A DNA stretch of 64,000 nucleotides. Source: Zygnema cylindricum (Eukaryota > Streptophyta > Zygnematophyceae > Zygnematales > Zygnemataceae). The notes beneath the pieces were generated by a model that had not been told where the DNA came from, searched no databases, and saw only the letters and a list, made by a program, of their open reading frames with translations. The position numbers were made by a program, and so were the translations under genes. Below, in pieces: positions 1 to 10,655 of the stretch. Within the stretch, counting starts at the first letter, position 1, and each line of letters starts with the position of its first letter. The DNA is taken from the NCBI GenBank assembly GCA_037447655.1, contig JBBHKE010001277.1, positions 1 to 64,000 on the forward strand. Direction: 5' to 3'.

Positions 1-672
1 TCAAAGATGACCTTTATAGTTACAAGCTCTCTTAGAGAGAGAGGTACCTAAATATTACTAAGTCTCGGTCTGCCTACTCACGACTACCTACTACTAAACC
101 CTAGTCTAATAGGAACACTATATAGTAGAAGAAGGTACAATGGGCGATGTACTTATTGTACGACCATTGTACGACAAGGTCTACAAGGTGACACATGTCA
201 AATCGGAAGCCATGGTTCCTCCTCCCATCTTCTACGGTATCAAATAATGTGGTGCCACGTGGCACCGCGAGACGCTATCGCCGTATGCCGCCAAAAGCTC
301 ACTTCGCCTGGCGGCTATAATACCGGCCGTCTGATAAAAACATATTTTACACTGTTCAAATTCGCGTACATGCATGAAATGCTCCTTTTAGTTAGTCTCT
401 TGCTAATTAGCTGTTGTGTTAATGTTTATATATTTGTAAAACCCGTCACGTGTATCGTTTCTTAACACCTTAATGGTTAAGGCGTCTATAGAGAATTTAG
501 AGGTTGCAGGCTCAAATCTAGACATAGGCATCATTTTAGTAAAATACCCTTAACTTCAAAAACTGCCACTTTCTTAATATGGCGGCAGCAATGGCGCCCC
601 TTTGATCCTCACTTTTTTTCTTTAAAGCAAAACTAAAATAGGGAAGTGAACTATAAATACCTCTTTTCAACA
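1..672 (-). mobile_element. Partial family-B copia LTR (solo or 5' LTR), truncated by window edge
   Basis: This stretch matches, almost base for base, the inner part of the two complete LTRs of element B (38780-39669 and 44099-44988). Base 1 corresponds to about 44311. It ends at 672 in the same terminal tttcaaca, so read on the minus strand the LTR begins TGTTG. The next bases (gacggtcc) are not the polypurine tract that would follow an inner LTR end. It is therefore either a solo LTR or the outer side of the 5' LTR of an element lying mostly left of the window. About 212 bp of the LTR are outside. It has more differences from B than the two B LTRs have from each other, so it is an older copy. 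Confidence 0.85.
463..531 (+). promoter_or_regulatory. tRNA-like (Pol III A/B box-like) module inside family-B LTR
   Basis: A D-arm-like hairpin (ccttaa-tgg-ttaagg) is followed about 35 nt later by a degraded B box (ggctcaaatct). The same module in the younger LTRs at 39456-39530 and 44774-44848 has the better B box ggttcaaacc. The arrangement resembles the head of a tRNA-derived SINE. It is embedded in the LTR on the strand opposite to element transcription. Whether Pol III uses it is unknown. Confidence 0.5.
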
Positions 673-931
673 GACGGTCCTCGTCTACAGTTGTATAGTA
701 CTAGGTTGAGTACCACCTAGTTAATTTAAATAGAGAAGTAGGCTTAGTCAGCAGGACACTCTTCAAGTAGACCTTCACAGCAAGCGTTAAATCTTGTAAC
801 CTTCTTCGAGTAATAAAGCGCAACCTTGTCAATTATTGTTGTGTACTCCTGCTGTTGTTATCGGGGGATCCTTGGAGCCTTCCGCTGTGCATTGTGGTGT
901 CTTGTGGTGCATACACTTGTCCTTTCTACAA
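673..931. other. Unassigned sequence between the B LTR and the tandem unit
   Basis: I see no reliable coding frame. It contains aataaa near 813 and looks like the tail of some LTR, but it matches no other part of the window that I could recognise. It replaces the 193 bp of RNase H sequence that precedes the second copy of the tandem unit. Confidence 0.3.
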
Positions 932-1149
932 AGGGTAATCACATGGATGTACTATTGCACTTTGTAAGAGAAAAAGTGTTCTCTAGGGTGATCACATTAT
1001 GCTATCTGCCAGATGCAAGAATGGTTGCTCATATGCTTACTAAAGCTCTTTCTGCTCCCAAGTTGAACTATTGTAGGAATGTAGTACGATTGGGTGAATA
1101 CGTGAGTAGCTCCATTGCGATACTACCATGCTGTGTTAGCCAAAATTAG
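932..1149 (+). pseudogene. Copia RNase H C-terminal fragment (copy 1)
   Basis: The frame reads the C-terminal part of a Ty1/copia RNase H: HFVREKVFS, a PDARMVAHMLTKAL block and PKLNYCRN. These correspond to the MVADIMTK and PKLIFCRD motifs in the complete elements of this window. The RNase H catalytic residues lie upstream and are missing in this copy. The frame runs past the usual stop (no tag after GLGE) and ends at 1149. About 170 bp downstream is a polypurine tract followed by an LTR beginning TGTTG at 1323, so this is the 3' end of a plus-strand element. Confidence 0.8.
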
Positions 1150-1322
1150 CATGTAGTGGACCCAGGTGATTAGTTGGTTTGATGCACTGCTATGTTGCCA
1201 TGTTCACTGCTATGGCTACGATGCTATGTTGCGTTGTTATGGCTGCGGTGTTATACTGCCATGATGCACTAAGTGCGACATCGCAGCTGCGCTGATACAC
1301 AGAGTCTAAAGCTTTAGGGGAG

Positions 1323-2315
1323 TGTTGATTTCGGAAAGCTTTAAGTCTCGAAATACTAGTGTGACGGCAGAAAGGTAGTAATTTGTAGCGTAAGTTTTAT
1401 AAGGATATGCGTCATCATTTTAGTGCAGTATAGGATAACGCAGTTGCTATGCAGACAGAGCAGCGCAGCTTCTATGTTGACAGAGCAGCGGAGGAGCGCA
1501 GTTGCCTTGCAGACAGAGCAAAGGAGCAGCAAAGCTGCGACACATTAAGGACAAACGCAACTGCGGTTACTTTGGATATGATCCGTACAGACAACGCAAT
1601 TGCTACTATCTTGGATATGATTCGGTGCGGGACACAATAGCCGCGGGTGACGTGAATGTGATCCAATACGCGACAACGCACCTACGATTGATATGAATAA
1701 AGTCAACGAACGAGATTCATAAGAGTATCACGAGTGACTTAGCCGACAAGTATTTGTACAATCACTTAATAAAGATTCTGAGTAATATTGACTATACGAT
1801 GATAGATTGGGTTCGCACGATTAGGAACACGTAGATCTCAGTAGGTGGGTTGATTTTGCACGTACCTCTCAGGTACACTTGTATTGGCGATGGAACAACG
1901 AAAGAATAAGACTTAGGAGTTAGAGCTTTTTTATGTATCCAGCCTTCCAAGTAGTTAAATTGCAAACAGTTTTTGGGAAACTTCTAAGTATTATATCTTG
2001 AGTGTTGTCAAGTCAATTGTGCTCAAACTTTGGGAGTTGTCATTCTTTATGCTACTTTTTATTGTGATATAGTTTTTTGAGGTTTGGATGCTTTTGCAAG
2101 AATTGGTGAGCACTTGAAAACAGCTGTTTGATAGGATTCTTGATAGCTTCTGAGAGTGTATCATGTCTACTTCTATTACTACTGCTGCTCCTCCACCTGC
2201 ACAGGTGGTCGTAGAACAACATAGTAATCTGTGCTGTCTTAAACACAACTATTTTTGAGGTAGTCTGTGGGTGTTTCCGTGAGTGATCCATGGCAGAAAT
2301 AGGTTATGGACAACA
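1323..2315 (+). mobile_element. 3' LTR of plus-strand copia, family A-related (copy 1)
   Basis: A 993-bp LTR begins TGTTGATTTC directly after the polypurine tract ttaggggag and ends ggacaaca. Its last 100 or so bases, including atggcagaaataggttatgg, match the end of the element A LTRs (32344-33336 and 35970-36953), whereas the first part differs. The LTR contains short imperfect repeats around gacagagcagcgcag (1447-1535). It is followed by ataggcccg, which resembles the primer site of element A with its first bases missing. That could be chance or a remnant of a second element. Confidence 0.8.
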
Positions 2316-2951
2316 ATAGGCCCGCGTTTTCCCTAAGTTTGGTAAATGAAATCTCAACCGAGGAAAGCGTCGGCTCTTTTTCGTGAAGAGAAAGCCCTGA
2401 ATTTTCATTCTTGGGTTCTCAAGTCCTTCTCTTCTCGTAAAACACTGATATATGTCCTTTTTCCACTCTATTCAATCTCCTTACATGTGCTCTAAAAGTT
2501 TTTTGAGTTGACCATGGTGGTCAACGCTTTATTTGGTTGACAACATCATGCAAGGTGAATGAAATGGGAAGACTACTGGAGGGAAAATCAAGCAAAAAAA
2601 ATTGACTTGTGGGAGTTGCAGCCCTCTTTACGACTTAAATATAAAAGAAGCTGCGAGAGTTGTAGCCCTACGCGACTTTAATCTAAAAGAGAGCTAGAGT
2701 CGCATACTAGAGTCACAATATTCTATAACAGTCATAATACTAAAATCACAATAAGTTGAATGGGCGTAGAGATGCACTTAAAGGTCAAATTACACATCGT
2801 TAAAAAGCCAAGATTGACGAGTCTAAGTGAAACTTGAAAAAATCTTGAATGTTACAACAATGTGTTCCTTCTAGCATGTCTGTATGGACAACCCTCTTCC
2901 CTGGCCCAAATCCCCCTTCCCACAAGGAAGGGGTCTCTCATGTGTGCGTGT
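2316..2951. other. Non-coding stretch in tandem copy 1
   Basis: No open frame or motif that I would support. A short duplicated phrase (agttg-agccct ... cgactt-aat) occurs twice between about 2615 and 2690. The same sequence is present at 11656-12291. Confidence 0.4.
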
Positions 2952-3010
2952 GGCACCATCTTATTTGATAAAAACCTCGATAACGATGTAAGGTTCAATC
3001 CCTCGTGCAG
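2952..3010 (+). repeat. tRNA-like module 1 (SINE-like, about 59 bp)
   Basis: The module starts ggcaccatcttat and ends with a T-arm-like sequence containing aggttcaatccctcg, a good fit to the tRNA B box GGTTCRANNCC. It is the first of five related modules in this unit (also 3101-3169 minus, 3272-3330, 3582-3640 and 5445-5503). The copy in the second unit is at 12292-12350. Confidence 0.6.
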
Positions 3011-3100
3011 ACACCCCTTCCTCTTTTTTTTTCCCTCAAACAATAATCCCTTTTTCCAATCTATGTCTGACACCGTCTTATCAATTTAACTCCAAAATAT

Positions 3101-3169
3101 TGGTGCGAGATATAATCCATGAAACCTTGCAATGTTATCAAGGTGTTAGTCCGATAAGACAGTGTCACA
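3101..3169 (-). repeat. tRNA-like module 2, inverted
   Basis: Read on the minus strand this follows the pattern of the other modules: CACYGTCTTATCGG, then ACACCTTGATAAC, then a degenerate B box (aaggtttcatgg). With the flanking plus-strand caccgtcttatc at about 3070 it forms an inverted repeat of about 12 bp. The copy in unit 2 is at 12441-12510. Confidence 0.45.
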
Positions 3170-3271
3170 CAAACATAAGAAAAATATAAAATCTTTTGAG
3201 AGGGAGACAAATATTTCTCCTTCCTTCGACCCTTTTCCCCCCGAGGAGAAAGATTTTTTTCGTCGTTGTAT

Positions 3272-3330
3272 GGTACCATCTTATCAGATTGACACCGTGA
3301 TAACGATGCGGGGTCCGATCCCTTGCATCG
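3272..3330 (+). repeat. tRNA-like module 3
   Basis: It has the same layout as module 1: ggtaccatcttatc, acaccgtgataacgatg, then ggggtccgatccc as a B-box-like T arm. The copy in unit 2 is at 12613-12671. The spacing between head and B box is the same as in modules 1 and 4, which argues for one ancestral unit rather than chance. Confidence 0.55.
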
Positions 3331-3581
3331 TGATTATAAGACAAAATCTTAGGTATCCACCTAATTGAACCAGGATTATCACCTGAGCACTATAGCAGAG
3401 TGACTCTCGTGAGATAGAGTTAAAAGCATAAGTGGCACCTTTGGAATAAAGAGGCATATGATTACTTTTTCTAACCGAAAAGCAAAATGCAACGTGAAAT
3501 AATTTTGTCTTTGTAATTCATTGAAGGAAAAGTCATTTTTGTTTTCAAGCAAAGGGTTACCACAAATTTAAGTTTGTTTGT

Positions 3582-3640
3582 TGCACCATCTTCTCGAATA
3601 AAGATTATCGTTAAGATTCGAGGTTCAATCCCTCGTACAT
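3582..3640 (+). repeat. tRNA-like module 4, best T arm
   Basis: It contains cgaggttcaatccctcg, a T arm with a perfect 5-bp stem and the canonical 7-nt loop TTCAATC. The head is tgcaccatcttctcg. The copy in unit 2 (12922-12980) has ggcaccatcttctcg. No complete cloverleaf was found, so I do not call it a functional tRNA. Confidence 0.6.
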
Positions 3641-4121
3641 ATTGTACTAACCATGTTGCTATACACGAAATTTAAAATTACCCGCTTTGTCAAAAAAAAA
3701 ATTTAGGAATGTTGTCTTTGGTGCACCTACAAGTGCTTTTGATCTTTCGACATAATCGAGCTACCAGTAAAAAAAAACTTGAAGTAGTTTGTTGATAATC
3801 TTAGTTTTAAATAGTAAATTAAGTTACAAATAAATTCTAGCCTAAGATAACGTGTTGATAATTCAAGCTGTAGTGCTAATTAATTTTTAATATAAAAGAA
3901 ATTAGGTTGTAAAACATCGGTTCATGTGCCAGCAGTGAAAAAAGAGGACAATAGCGCAGAGGGAATTCGACAAGACAGTCTTGGGAACGTCTAAAATGCT
4001 CCATATTGGGAAAGACTTGTAAGCCCACTTTACCCATAAGCCCAGACGTCGAGAGATCCAACCCTCAAACAATTTGTCGTTGATTCTACAAAACTAAATC
4101 TAACTCCTTAGAGTAAATGAT
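3641..4121. other. Non-coding stretch with possible further module
   Basis: AT-rich and without a supported frame. Around 4048-4075 the sequence gagagatccaaccctc (gaggtccaaccctc in copy 2, near 13392) resembles another B box but lacks the usual head. Otherwise nothing recognised. Confidence 0.3.
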
Positions 4122-5217
4122 GTGGGGAGTGTTGCCGGCTGCATTTTCTACTCGCTTACTGAAGCGTTACATATAGACGAAAGGGTACACGATGCACATC
4201 ATCTGTGCTCGAGGGCTGTCATGCAAGAGGAGGCGCGAGGAGGCGCGAGAGCTAAGGAAGAAAGTTATCGTCTTAGCAAGAAAAATGAAAGGGAAAGGAT
4301 TAAATTCAGCGGATATAGATATTTCCGATCTACACACAGAGAAATGGTATGTGTCATTTGAGGTTACACCCAACGGTTTTTTTGAAAAGGAGTATTTGAA
4401 GGTACGTGTACAACGGTCGCAAAATCGACCTCCTTGAAAAGCACGTCGAAAGGGACAAAGGAAAGGATCCGTTGTAGATAGTGTGGTACTCCAACCACTA
4501 TTACGTGTTTGTGAGACGATTTTAATGGAAAGTAAGGGCGTGAAAGACCGACAAAGGCTTAATTTTTGAATCGTTATTTTGGCTGACATAAATTTTTTGG
4601 ACAAAAGTGGTCTCGCTGACGGAAGGCGTAAATAAAATTTACGATGAGAAGGCGCCGATAAACCATGTGAGAGGGGAGCTGGAGGAAAACGTCATCGGAC
4701 AAGCCACACCTTCATCTTCTCGATTAATAGACTTTAGACAACCGTACGCTTTGCCACAAACGAAATGTTCCAACGTTGAAGCTATCGTGGAATTATGGCC
4801 TTACGTGCCCCGGTTCGCGATAGAGAAAGGAACTTACGCGCATGATAAAGGTAGGAGCATAAGGAAAATCAGCTCGTTAGACAAGTTGCATGCGAGATAT
4901 ACGGAACTGCTAAAGTTGGCGCTTGAAAGACAAACTAGAGAGACTGGGTGGACAAGTTCAACCGAACTTGTCTAAAAAGGGCAACGTTAATATTGTACAA
5001 CATACTGCGAGAGAAGAGAGAGAAGCACGTGTCTAGAGATAACTTTTTAGTCGAAATTCAAATGGAATTTTTGGAGAGAAAAACTATAAGGGAATTTGGA
5101 TTCGAGAAGCCAGTGGCGGGGCAAAATCAAAAGTCCGTGCCTAAGTTCGCTAAGAGACGTCGTTACAAAATTAACATGGTGGGAGATTGTGTGGAGTGTT
5201 ATTTCGCTCACACCTAG
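4122..5217 (+). pseudogene. Decayed coding stretch of unknown function (copy 1)
   Basis: Several plus-strand frames (4122-4361, 4192-4437, 4607-4975, 4948-5217) overlap or abut, as if one longer protein had been broken by frameshifts and stops. Fragments include a basic, Arg/Glu/Lys-rich start (CKRRREEARELRKK), a segment with LLEKHVERDKGKDPL and YSNHYYVFV that is open in copy 2 but has stops here, and a C-terminal piece rich in basic residues ending in GDCVECYFAHT. I do not recognise the family. It could be a transposase, a polymerase-like protein or a captured host gene. The second copy at 13460-14555 differs at only a few residues. Confidence 0.35.
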
Positions 5218-5444
5218 GGATTGAGGTGTTTGCGAAAGGAAAGGGAGACACAGGATCGCATATGGTTGCAATAAGTATGAGGTAGCTCTGTGTCGTATGG
5301 CATGTTTTGAGATGCACCACGAATCAAGCTGGGAAAAAGAGAAGGAAAAATGAGCACACTCTAATGACGAAGAAATTGGGAGAAGGTGAAACAAAATCAG
5401 CGAACAGAAACTCATAAAAAAAAATAAAAAACAATGTCTATGTT

Positions 5445-5503
5445 GGCACCATTCTCTCTGTTGCAAAATTGAGCGTGAATGCGGAGTTCGATTCTCCGAA
5501 TAG
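5445..5503 (+). repeat. tRNA-like module 5
   Basis: It starts ggcaccattctctctg and ends with gcggagttcgattctccg, a T-arm-like hairpin around TTCGATT. It has the same length and order as modules 1, 3 and 4, which lie 2 kb upstream. The copy in unit 2 is at 14783-14841. Confidence 0.5.
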
Positions 5504-6300
5504 ATACTCGTAAATGCTATGTTATTGTCACTGTTGTCTGATGTTTTCTATGATGCTTGTGGAGGGCCGATGTGTGTATGCGAGTTAGGAAAGAACCTAA
5601 GCATATAAAAACCCTTACAATGGAGTTACACATGGTTTTCAAATAGTTAAATAAAAATAGGGGGATGTGGGAGAGAGGCCCCGCCGAAGGCGGGTTTCGC
5701 CTAATTATTACAATCCGAGTACGCCAAGTCAAAAAGCCTCCAAAATCGGCTAAGTGTTGGAGTTCGTCTACGTAGAGTCAGGAAACCTCAAAATTTGCCT
5801 AAGTGTTTAAGTGTATAGAGTTGTAATTTGGTCGTAACTTTGGTAAGAAACACCAAAATCACTTTCCGTAAATTTTTTTTGAAAGAGGAATTCTAAATCT
5901 GCACAACAAGCTATCGCGAGCCAACATCCGGTGAGTAAAACAAAAAAACAAGTGTTAACAAGTTTGAAATCGCTTTGAATTCCTTCCTTAAGTACTGTGC
6001 CGTATTTCGGCTGTAACTTCGCAAAGAAACACCGAAATGACGTTTCGTGAGTTATGCCAAAAAGAATACTTTTAAACTTACACATCGAGGTATTGCAAAC
6101 CAAAATCCGGCTACCCAATCTCGAAATAGAAAGTTACAAAGGATGACAATTTCCTAAGATCTACTACTTGTGTACTGAGCCGTATTTCGAGAGTATTTTG
6201 CAGAGGAAAACTGGAAGCGTGCACCACTAATTATCTTTTGAAGAATACTTGGAAAGCTACGGGACGATATATCGCACACCAACTGTAGATGTGGTAAAAA
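5504..6300. repeat. Three diverged tandem repeats of about 180 bp, plus a GC-rich hairpin
   Basis: The repeats begin near 5818, 5997 and 6177. Each opens with a gccgtatttcgg/gtaatttgg-like phrase, then gtaac-ttcg-aagaaacacc, and closes about 180 bp later. A GC-rich perfect hairpin cccgccgaaggcggg sits upstream at 5680-5694. Such repeats are common in LTR or untranslated regions of retrotransposons, but I cannot tie these to an element. Confidence 0.5.
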
Positions 6301-7360
6301 AACAGCCACTCGAGTGGCTATATACTTTCGGAGATTGAGGGATTTTTACGGCCAAACGATAGAGAATTCGAGGGTGTTCCCTCAAATGAAAAGTTCCTAG
6401 GAATGCCTCAAAATACCAAGTAAATGCCTTTCCCTTTCTCCAGTCTTCATACTTGTTGTAGTCAATAAACACTGGTGAGAGAGAGAGGGAAAGAGCCATG
6501 GCTACCTAAGAAAACAGAAGAAGGAAGAGGAAGGGGAATCAGCTCTTAGCAAAAAGCGGACGGACCAAGGTTTTGATCCTGTATCTACAAACTACCGGAT
6601 TAGCCAGCTGGCTTATCCGATAGTGTAATACCTGGTGCTAGGATATATAAGGTTGATAGCTATTTAACCATGAATTAGTGGAGGAAGTCGATTAATACAA
6701 TTATGAGACTATAACATAGATTCAGCTAGATATTTTAAGAGGCGTACGGATAACACAAAATTCAATAGTGCCGATATTTAATTTTGACTGCGTGAATTAA
6801 AATTCGGTTAACATCAAACGGTTCACATCTAAACTGCCATTGCAGAATGGCCGCCTTGGTTGTTTTCGGTTGCTACATCATCAAACACTACTTGTCGATC
6901 TATTAGTGGCTTGTAGAATTCACGGGAAACACGGAGACAAGTATAGAGGTGATAAGCGTCCCTCTATGGCCATATCGTATAGTGGGCGTACAATAAGTAC
7001 ATCGGTTGTAGTACCTTATTTTAATGTTCATTCATTTGATTGGTTTCGTACCTTAGTAATAGGAGGTTTAGATATGGGTTTAGGAATTAGAGTTTTGGAA
7101 GATAGTCGCCTCTCTCCCTAAGAGCTTGTATAAAAACTGGCATCTTTCCCACTTGAAAATTTATCGCCTGGATGGGCGTTTTGAGTAATTTCTTTTGCAT
7201 TGGGCTTAAGGGAGTTCAACCTTCACATGTGTGAAGGCAGCCAGAGTCTGTTTGCCAGGGTGGCTGCTGTTAGACAAGAATGAGGGGCACTTATAATTAT
7301 CGCAGAGGCTTCAAGCAAGCTGCACATTCTGTGCACCAATGGAAGTCACAAAATTACACA
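6301..7360 (+). mobile_element. Diverged solo LTR related to family C (copy 1)
   Basis: The order of phrases follows the family-C LTR (29649-30705 and 45883-46937): gagagagag..agccatggctacctaag, then a tRNA-like segment, then a run ending in ctctctccctaagagcttgtataaaa, aagggagttcaacctt, gtgtgaaggcagccagagtctg and cgcagaggcttcaagcaagctg. Identity is low and the exact ends are unclear. No polypurine tract or primer site was found, so a solo LTR is the simplest reading. Copy 2 lies at about 15640-16700. Confidence 0.5.
6560..6645 (-). promoter_or_regulatory. tRNA-like module in the diverged LTR
   Basis: The minus strand reads ggataagccagctggctaat (A-box-like) followed by aggatcaaaacc (B-box-like), about 35 nt apart. 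The equivalent position in the family-C LTRs also holds a minus-strand tRNA-like segment, so the feature is conserved despite strong divergence elsewhere. The copy in unit 2 is at 15900-15985. Confidence 0.45.
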
Positions 7361-8019
7361 TGTTTTTTTAACATATAGGATTAATTACAATGTTTAACGC
7401 AAATTAGTTATTTGAAAATTAAAAAAAAAACATACATTCAAATTGTTTACTAATGCAAATTTGGGTGTTTGAAAAAAATAAATGGTGGTCGTTAACATGC
7501 CTACACTAATATAAGTACTTGTACAAATTCTGACAAATCTTACGTTTACACAATCAAAACTTGGTTGTCGAACGAATATGTGCGTACGTGATTCTGACAA
7601 CCGATTTTATCCTATTTTTAAACCGCATATTCTTATGCAACCATGGTTACTAAAACTCATTAATTACACTTTTTCATTTAAAAAGTTGTAATTTTGTACG
7701 GTCTAAGACACACTGTGCACCGTAATATTTAAATGACAACGTATTTTCGATTTTCACTTATTAGACAAAAAACCTTAAATGGCGTAAAGGAAAAAATATA
7801 ATTATTTATGCTATTTAAGAATTTGGAAATAAAAAAACGGGGATCGAATTAGCGTTCAATACGTTAATAGCGATTAGCGATGTAGTACTATTTTCCGCTG
7901 CTACTATAGTTGCTACTAGTACTACTGCTACAGCTACTTGTGCTAATACTAGTGCTACTACTACTGCTAATACTAGTGCTACTGTTGCTGTTGCTAGTAC
8001 TAGTGATGTGTTGTGCAAC
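7361..8019. other. AT-rich spacer with a tract of act/gct triplets
   Basis: No supported gene. From about 7895 to 8005 there is an imperfect trinucleotide-like tract (ctactactgctaatactag). It creates a spurious Ala/Val/Leu-rich frame on the minus strand. Confidence 0.5.
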
Positions 8020-9041
8020 TGTGAGACCTCCATAGGTCCTCAACGTGGGCCGCTCACACGAAGCCACTAGGATAACCTTAACCCCTTATAGTTTCAACAA
8101 GAATAATTGCCACTTTGGAAAATAAAAACACTAACCAGCTTTACCCGTGTGAAGACAAGACTCCATTGAGTCGATAGCAAAAAGAATTGCTTAATTTGCT
8201 CCATTGAACAATAAGTTAAAAATGGTCAAAGTTTACCTTTGTATAGAAGCACTCTGGGAGAGAGGCGGCTACCTACTATTTTTCTAAGTCCTATGCCCCT
8301 CTTTAAACCCTCTACTACTAGAGTAAGGCATCAATCAAAATATCGTATAGTACAGAAAAGTACGGGTGTCGGAGTACTTTCTATACGGCCATTGTACGAC
8401 ATGGTCAAAATGCTGACTCTTGCCACATCCAAATTTGTTCTCGTACTCTACGAAGATGGCGCTAGCAAATGTGATGGTGCCACGGGTCACTTGGTGTGAT
8501 TGTGACCGAAACCGTCAAAATGCACATTCTATTAGGTCAACTCCTATCATGGGCGTCTGATCATAACCGACTTTTAATTATAGCCGTCGAAACAAAAATA
8601 CCGCACATTTGTTTCGTGCGGTACCTTAATTCGTACTGTATCTAACTATGTTTATGTGCTAAGAATTTATCAATTTTATTGAATGAATTTTCCTACGTGT
8701 ACATTTTTAAATACGTATCAAACTCTATACATCTCAGCATAAGTACAAGACTAGACTATAGGACAAAGCTAACCGCTATTGGTGACTTTGACGGACAATA
8801 GGTACCAAGATCAAACGAAGGTCCGTCAGGCCCTTTTTGGTAAATTTATGAAAAACTTTTGCCTTGACTTTCTAGACAGCATAGGCACCCATGGCTCTAG
8901 CTCCCTCTTTAACCTTCAATGACTGCGACAAGTGTGGGGGGTTGAGAGAGGAGTTACAAGAAGACTGCCTCTCCTTTTTTTTTGCATTTATCTTTACAAG
9001 TTTAAACCTAAAATATTATAAAAGCAACATCAATTTCTACA
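8020..9041 (-). mobile_element. 3' LTR of minus-strand copia E (copy 1)
   Basis: The sequence follows the family-B LTR phrase by phrase (aagacaagactcc, gcaaaaagaattgcttaatttgctc, gggagagaggcggctacctacta) at much lower identity. Its inner end tttctaca at 9041 is followed by ctcccttta, the complement of a polypurine tract. It is followed by RNase H of the same strand, so it is the 3' LTR. The outer end near 8020 is inferred by alignment to B. Copy 2 is at 17358-18379. Confidence 0.7.
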
Positions 9042-9042
9042 C

Positions 9043-10074
9043 TCCCTTTATTTTCTAGTCACTTTTAATTTTAGGACCACACTTCTCCCAACATAAAATT
9101 ATTTTACGGGAAGGCACAAGTTTGGTCATCATGTTTGCCACCATTTCACTATCTAGTTTATACTCTAAACTAATTATTTTGTTTTCTACCTTCTCTAGAA
9201 CAAATCTAAGTCTAATCTCCACGTGTTTTGCTTTGAAGTTGTGTTTAAGATTGGCAGCAATGGCAATTTGTTGCTGAATTATCGCAAAATAGTTTCAAGA
9301 CACCACTCTCAAGATGACCAAGCTCACCTAGCAAAGACTTAACTTACATTAATTCTTTTACAGTAGAGAAAGAGGCCATATACTAAGCCTCCATGGTTGA
9401 CTTAGCAATTACCTTTTGATGTTTGTTGCTCCAACAGCATGCCCCATCACCCACATACAATACATATCTAGAAGTGCATCTCCTCATAGGAGCATCCCTA
9501 TAGCAGGTTCACTCCAAGATGATGTCAGTATTGTCCCCACCCACATGCAGCCATAGATCTTTAGTCCCTATAAGATATCTAAAGACTCTCTTAGCTGCCT
9601 CCCAATCTTTCTTTGTGGGAGCATTTAATCTTCTACTTAGTACTCCTATAGCTGCGGCTATATCTTGTCGGGTATAATTCATAAAATATAGTAGGTTGCC
9701 CACTACTTGTCTATAGGGAATGGTCCGCATAAATCTCCTCTTTAAGGTCTAACTCATCATCCAAGATTATAACTATTTCTTCCACACTCCCCTCACTTCC
9801 CTTATTTAGCTCCATTAGAGTGGTACAACAATTAGCCTTGTCCATTTGAAATCTTTCTAACATATTTCCAATGGCCTCCTTCTGAGTTAATCTGATTATC
9901 TTTCTATCACTATATCTTTCTACCCGAATTCCCAAATTATATCTTGCCTCTCGCATATCTTTCATCTCAAATCTCCCATTTAGCTTTGTTTTTAGTTTAT
10001 TGATTTTGTCCATAGATTTACTTTAAACAGGCAAATCATCCACGTAGATTGCAATGAAAATAATACCTTCCTCA
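9043..10074 (-). pseudogene. Copia E RNase H and RT C-terminal part (copy 1, truncated)
   Basis: Reading from 10074 down, the minus strand gives a stretch equivalent to KINKLK...EARYNLGIRVERYSDRKIIRLTQKEAIGNML (9711-10013). It is followed by PYRQVVGNLLYFMNYTRQDIAAA (9509-9730) and decayed RNase H with ACWSNKH and STMEA-YMA remnants (9043-9508). Frames are broken by several stops and shifts. The RT catalytic YVDD region would lie upstream but is cut off at 10074 by the tandem-duplication junction. The full 3' half survives in copy 2. Confidence 0.85.
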
Positions 10075-10432
10075 AACTTCAAAAGGTTACACCGCAATCG
10101 TAATGGAGTCAGAATATATGGCAGCAAGCTCCGCCCTCAAAGAACTCTTATGGGTAAAATCCATGTTGCAAAAACTAGGATACATGCAGGTTGGGCCACA
10201 GGTGATCATGTGTGAAAACTATGCTGCCATTGCCATTGCCTCTAACCCGAGTCACCATTTCAAGGGTTAGCACATAGATGTACAATTACACTTTGTAAAA
10301 GAAAAAGTGTTCTCTTGGGTGATCAAATTATGTTATCTGCCAGATGCAAGAATGGTTGCTGATATGCTTACTAAATCACTTCATGCTCCCAAGTTGAACT
10401 ATTGTAGGAATGCAGTAGGATTGGGTGAATAG
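10075..10432 (+). pseudogene. Copia RNase H, longer copy at start of unit 2
   Basis: The plus-strand frame shows the RNase H pieces ESEYMAASSALKELLWVKSML, CENYAAIAIASNPSHHFKG and PDARMVADMLTK, ending at a tag at 10430-10432. One in-frame tag interrupts it after HHFKG near 10268-10270. From there on it is the counterpart of 932-1149. The preceding 193 bp exist only in this copy. A polypurine tract and a 3' LTR (10656-11655) follow, so it belongs to a plus-strand element whose upstream part is gone. Confidence 0.85.
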
Positions 10433-10655
10433 GTAAGTAGCTCCACTCCGATACTGCCATGCTACGATAGCCCAAAATTAGGATCTAGTGGACCCAGGTG
10501 ATTACTTGGTTTGCTGCACTGCTATGTTGCCATGTTGCGCTGCTATGGCAACGTTGCTATGTTGCGCAGTTATGGCACCGCTGCTATGCTGCCATGATGC
10601 ACTAAGTGCAACATCGCAGCTGCGTTGATACACTGAGTCTAAAGCTTTAGGGGAG

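Larger units (their letters stand above)
932..10074. repeat. Tandem duplication, copy 1 (about 9.14 kb)
   Basis: Almost every line of this stretch recurs about 9,338-9,340 bp downstream with only scattered substitutions and short indels. Example pairs are 2862/12202, 4122/13460, 8239/17577 and 9509/18847. The shared sequence starts near 932 (cacatggatgta; copy 2 near 10268) and stops at 10074 (ccttcctca; copy 2 at 19413). At 10074 the sequence jumps from minus-strand copia RT to plus-strand copia RNase H, which is the duplication junction. The unit contains decayed transposons and no recognised cellular gene. Confidence 0.93.

Noticed and set aside
2316-2324. A second element starting with a primer site right after the LTR at 1323-2315
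   Set aside because: Only ataggcccg remains and no gag frame follows; may be chance.
3582-3640. A functional tRNA gene
   Set aside because: Only the T arm is well formed; acceptor, D and anticodon arms do not fold convincingly.
7815-8033. Val/Ala/Leu-rich minus-strand frame, and its twin at 17150-17371
   Set aside because: Produced by an act/gct triplet tract; no signal or membrane protein features beyond composition.
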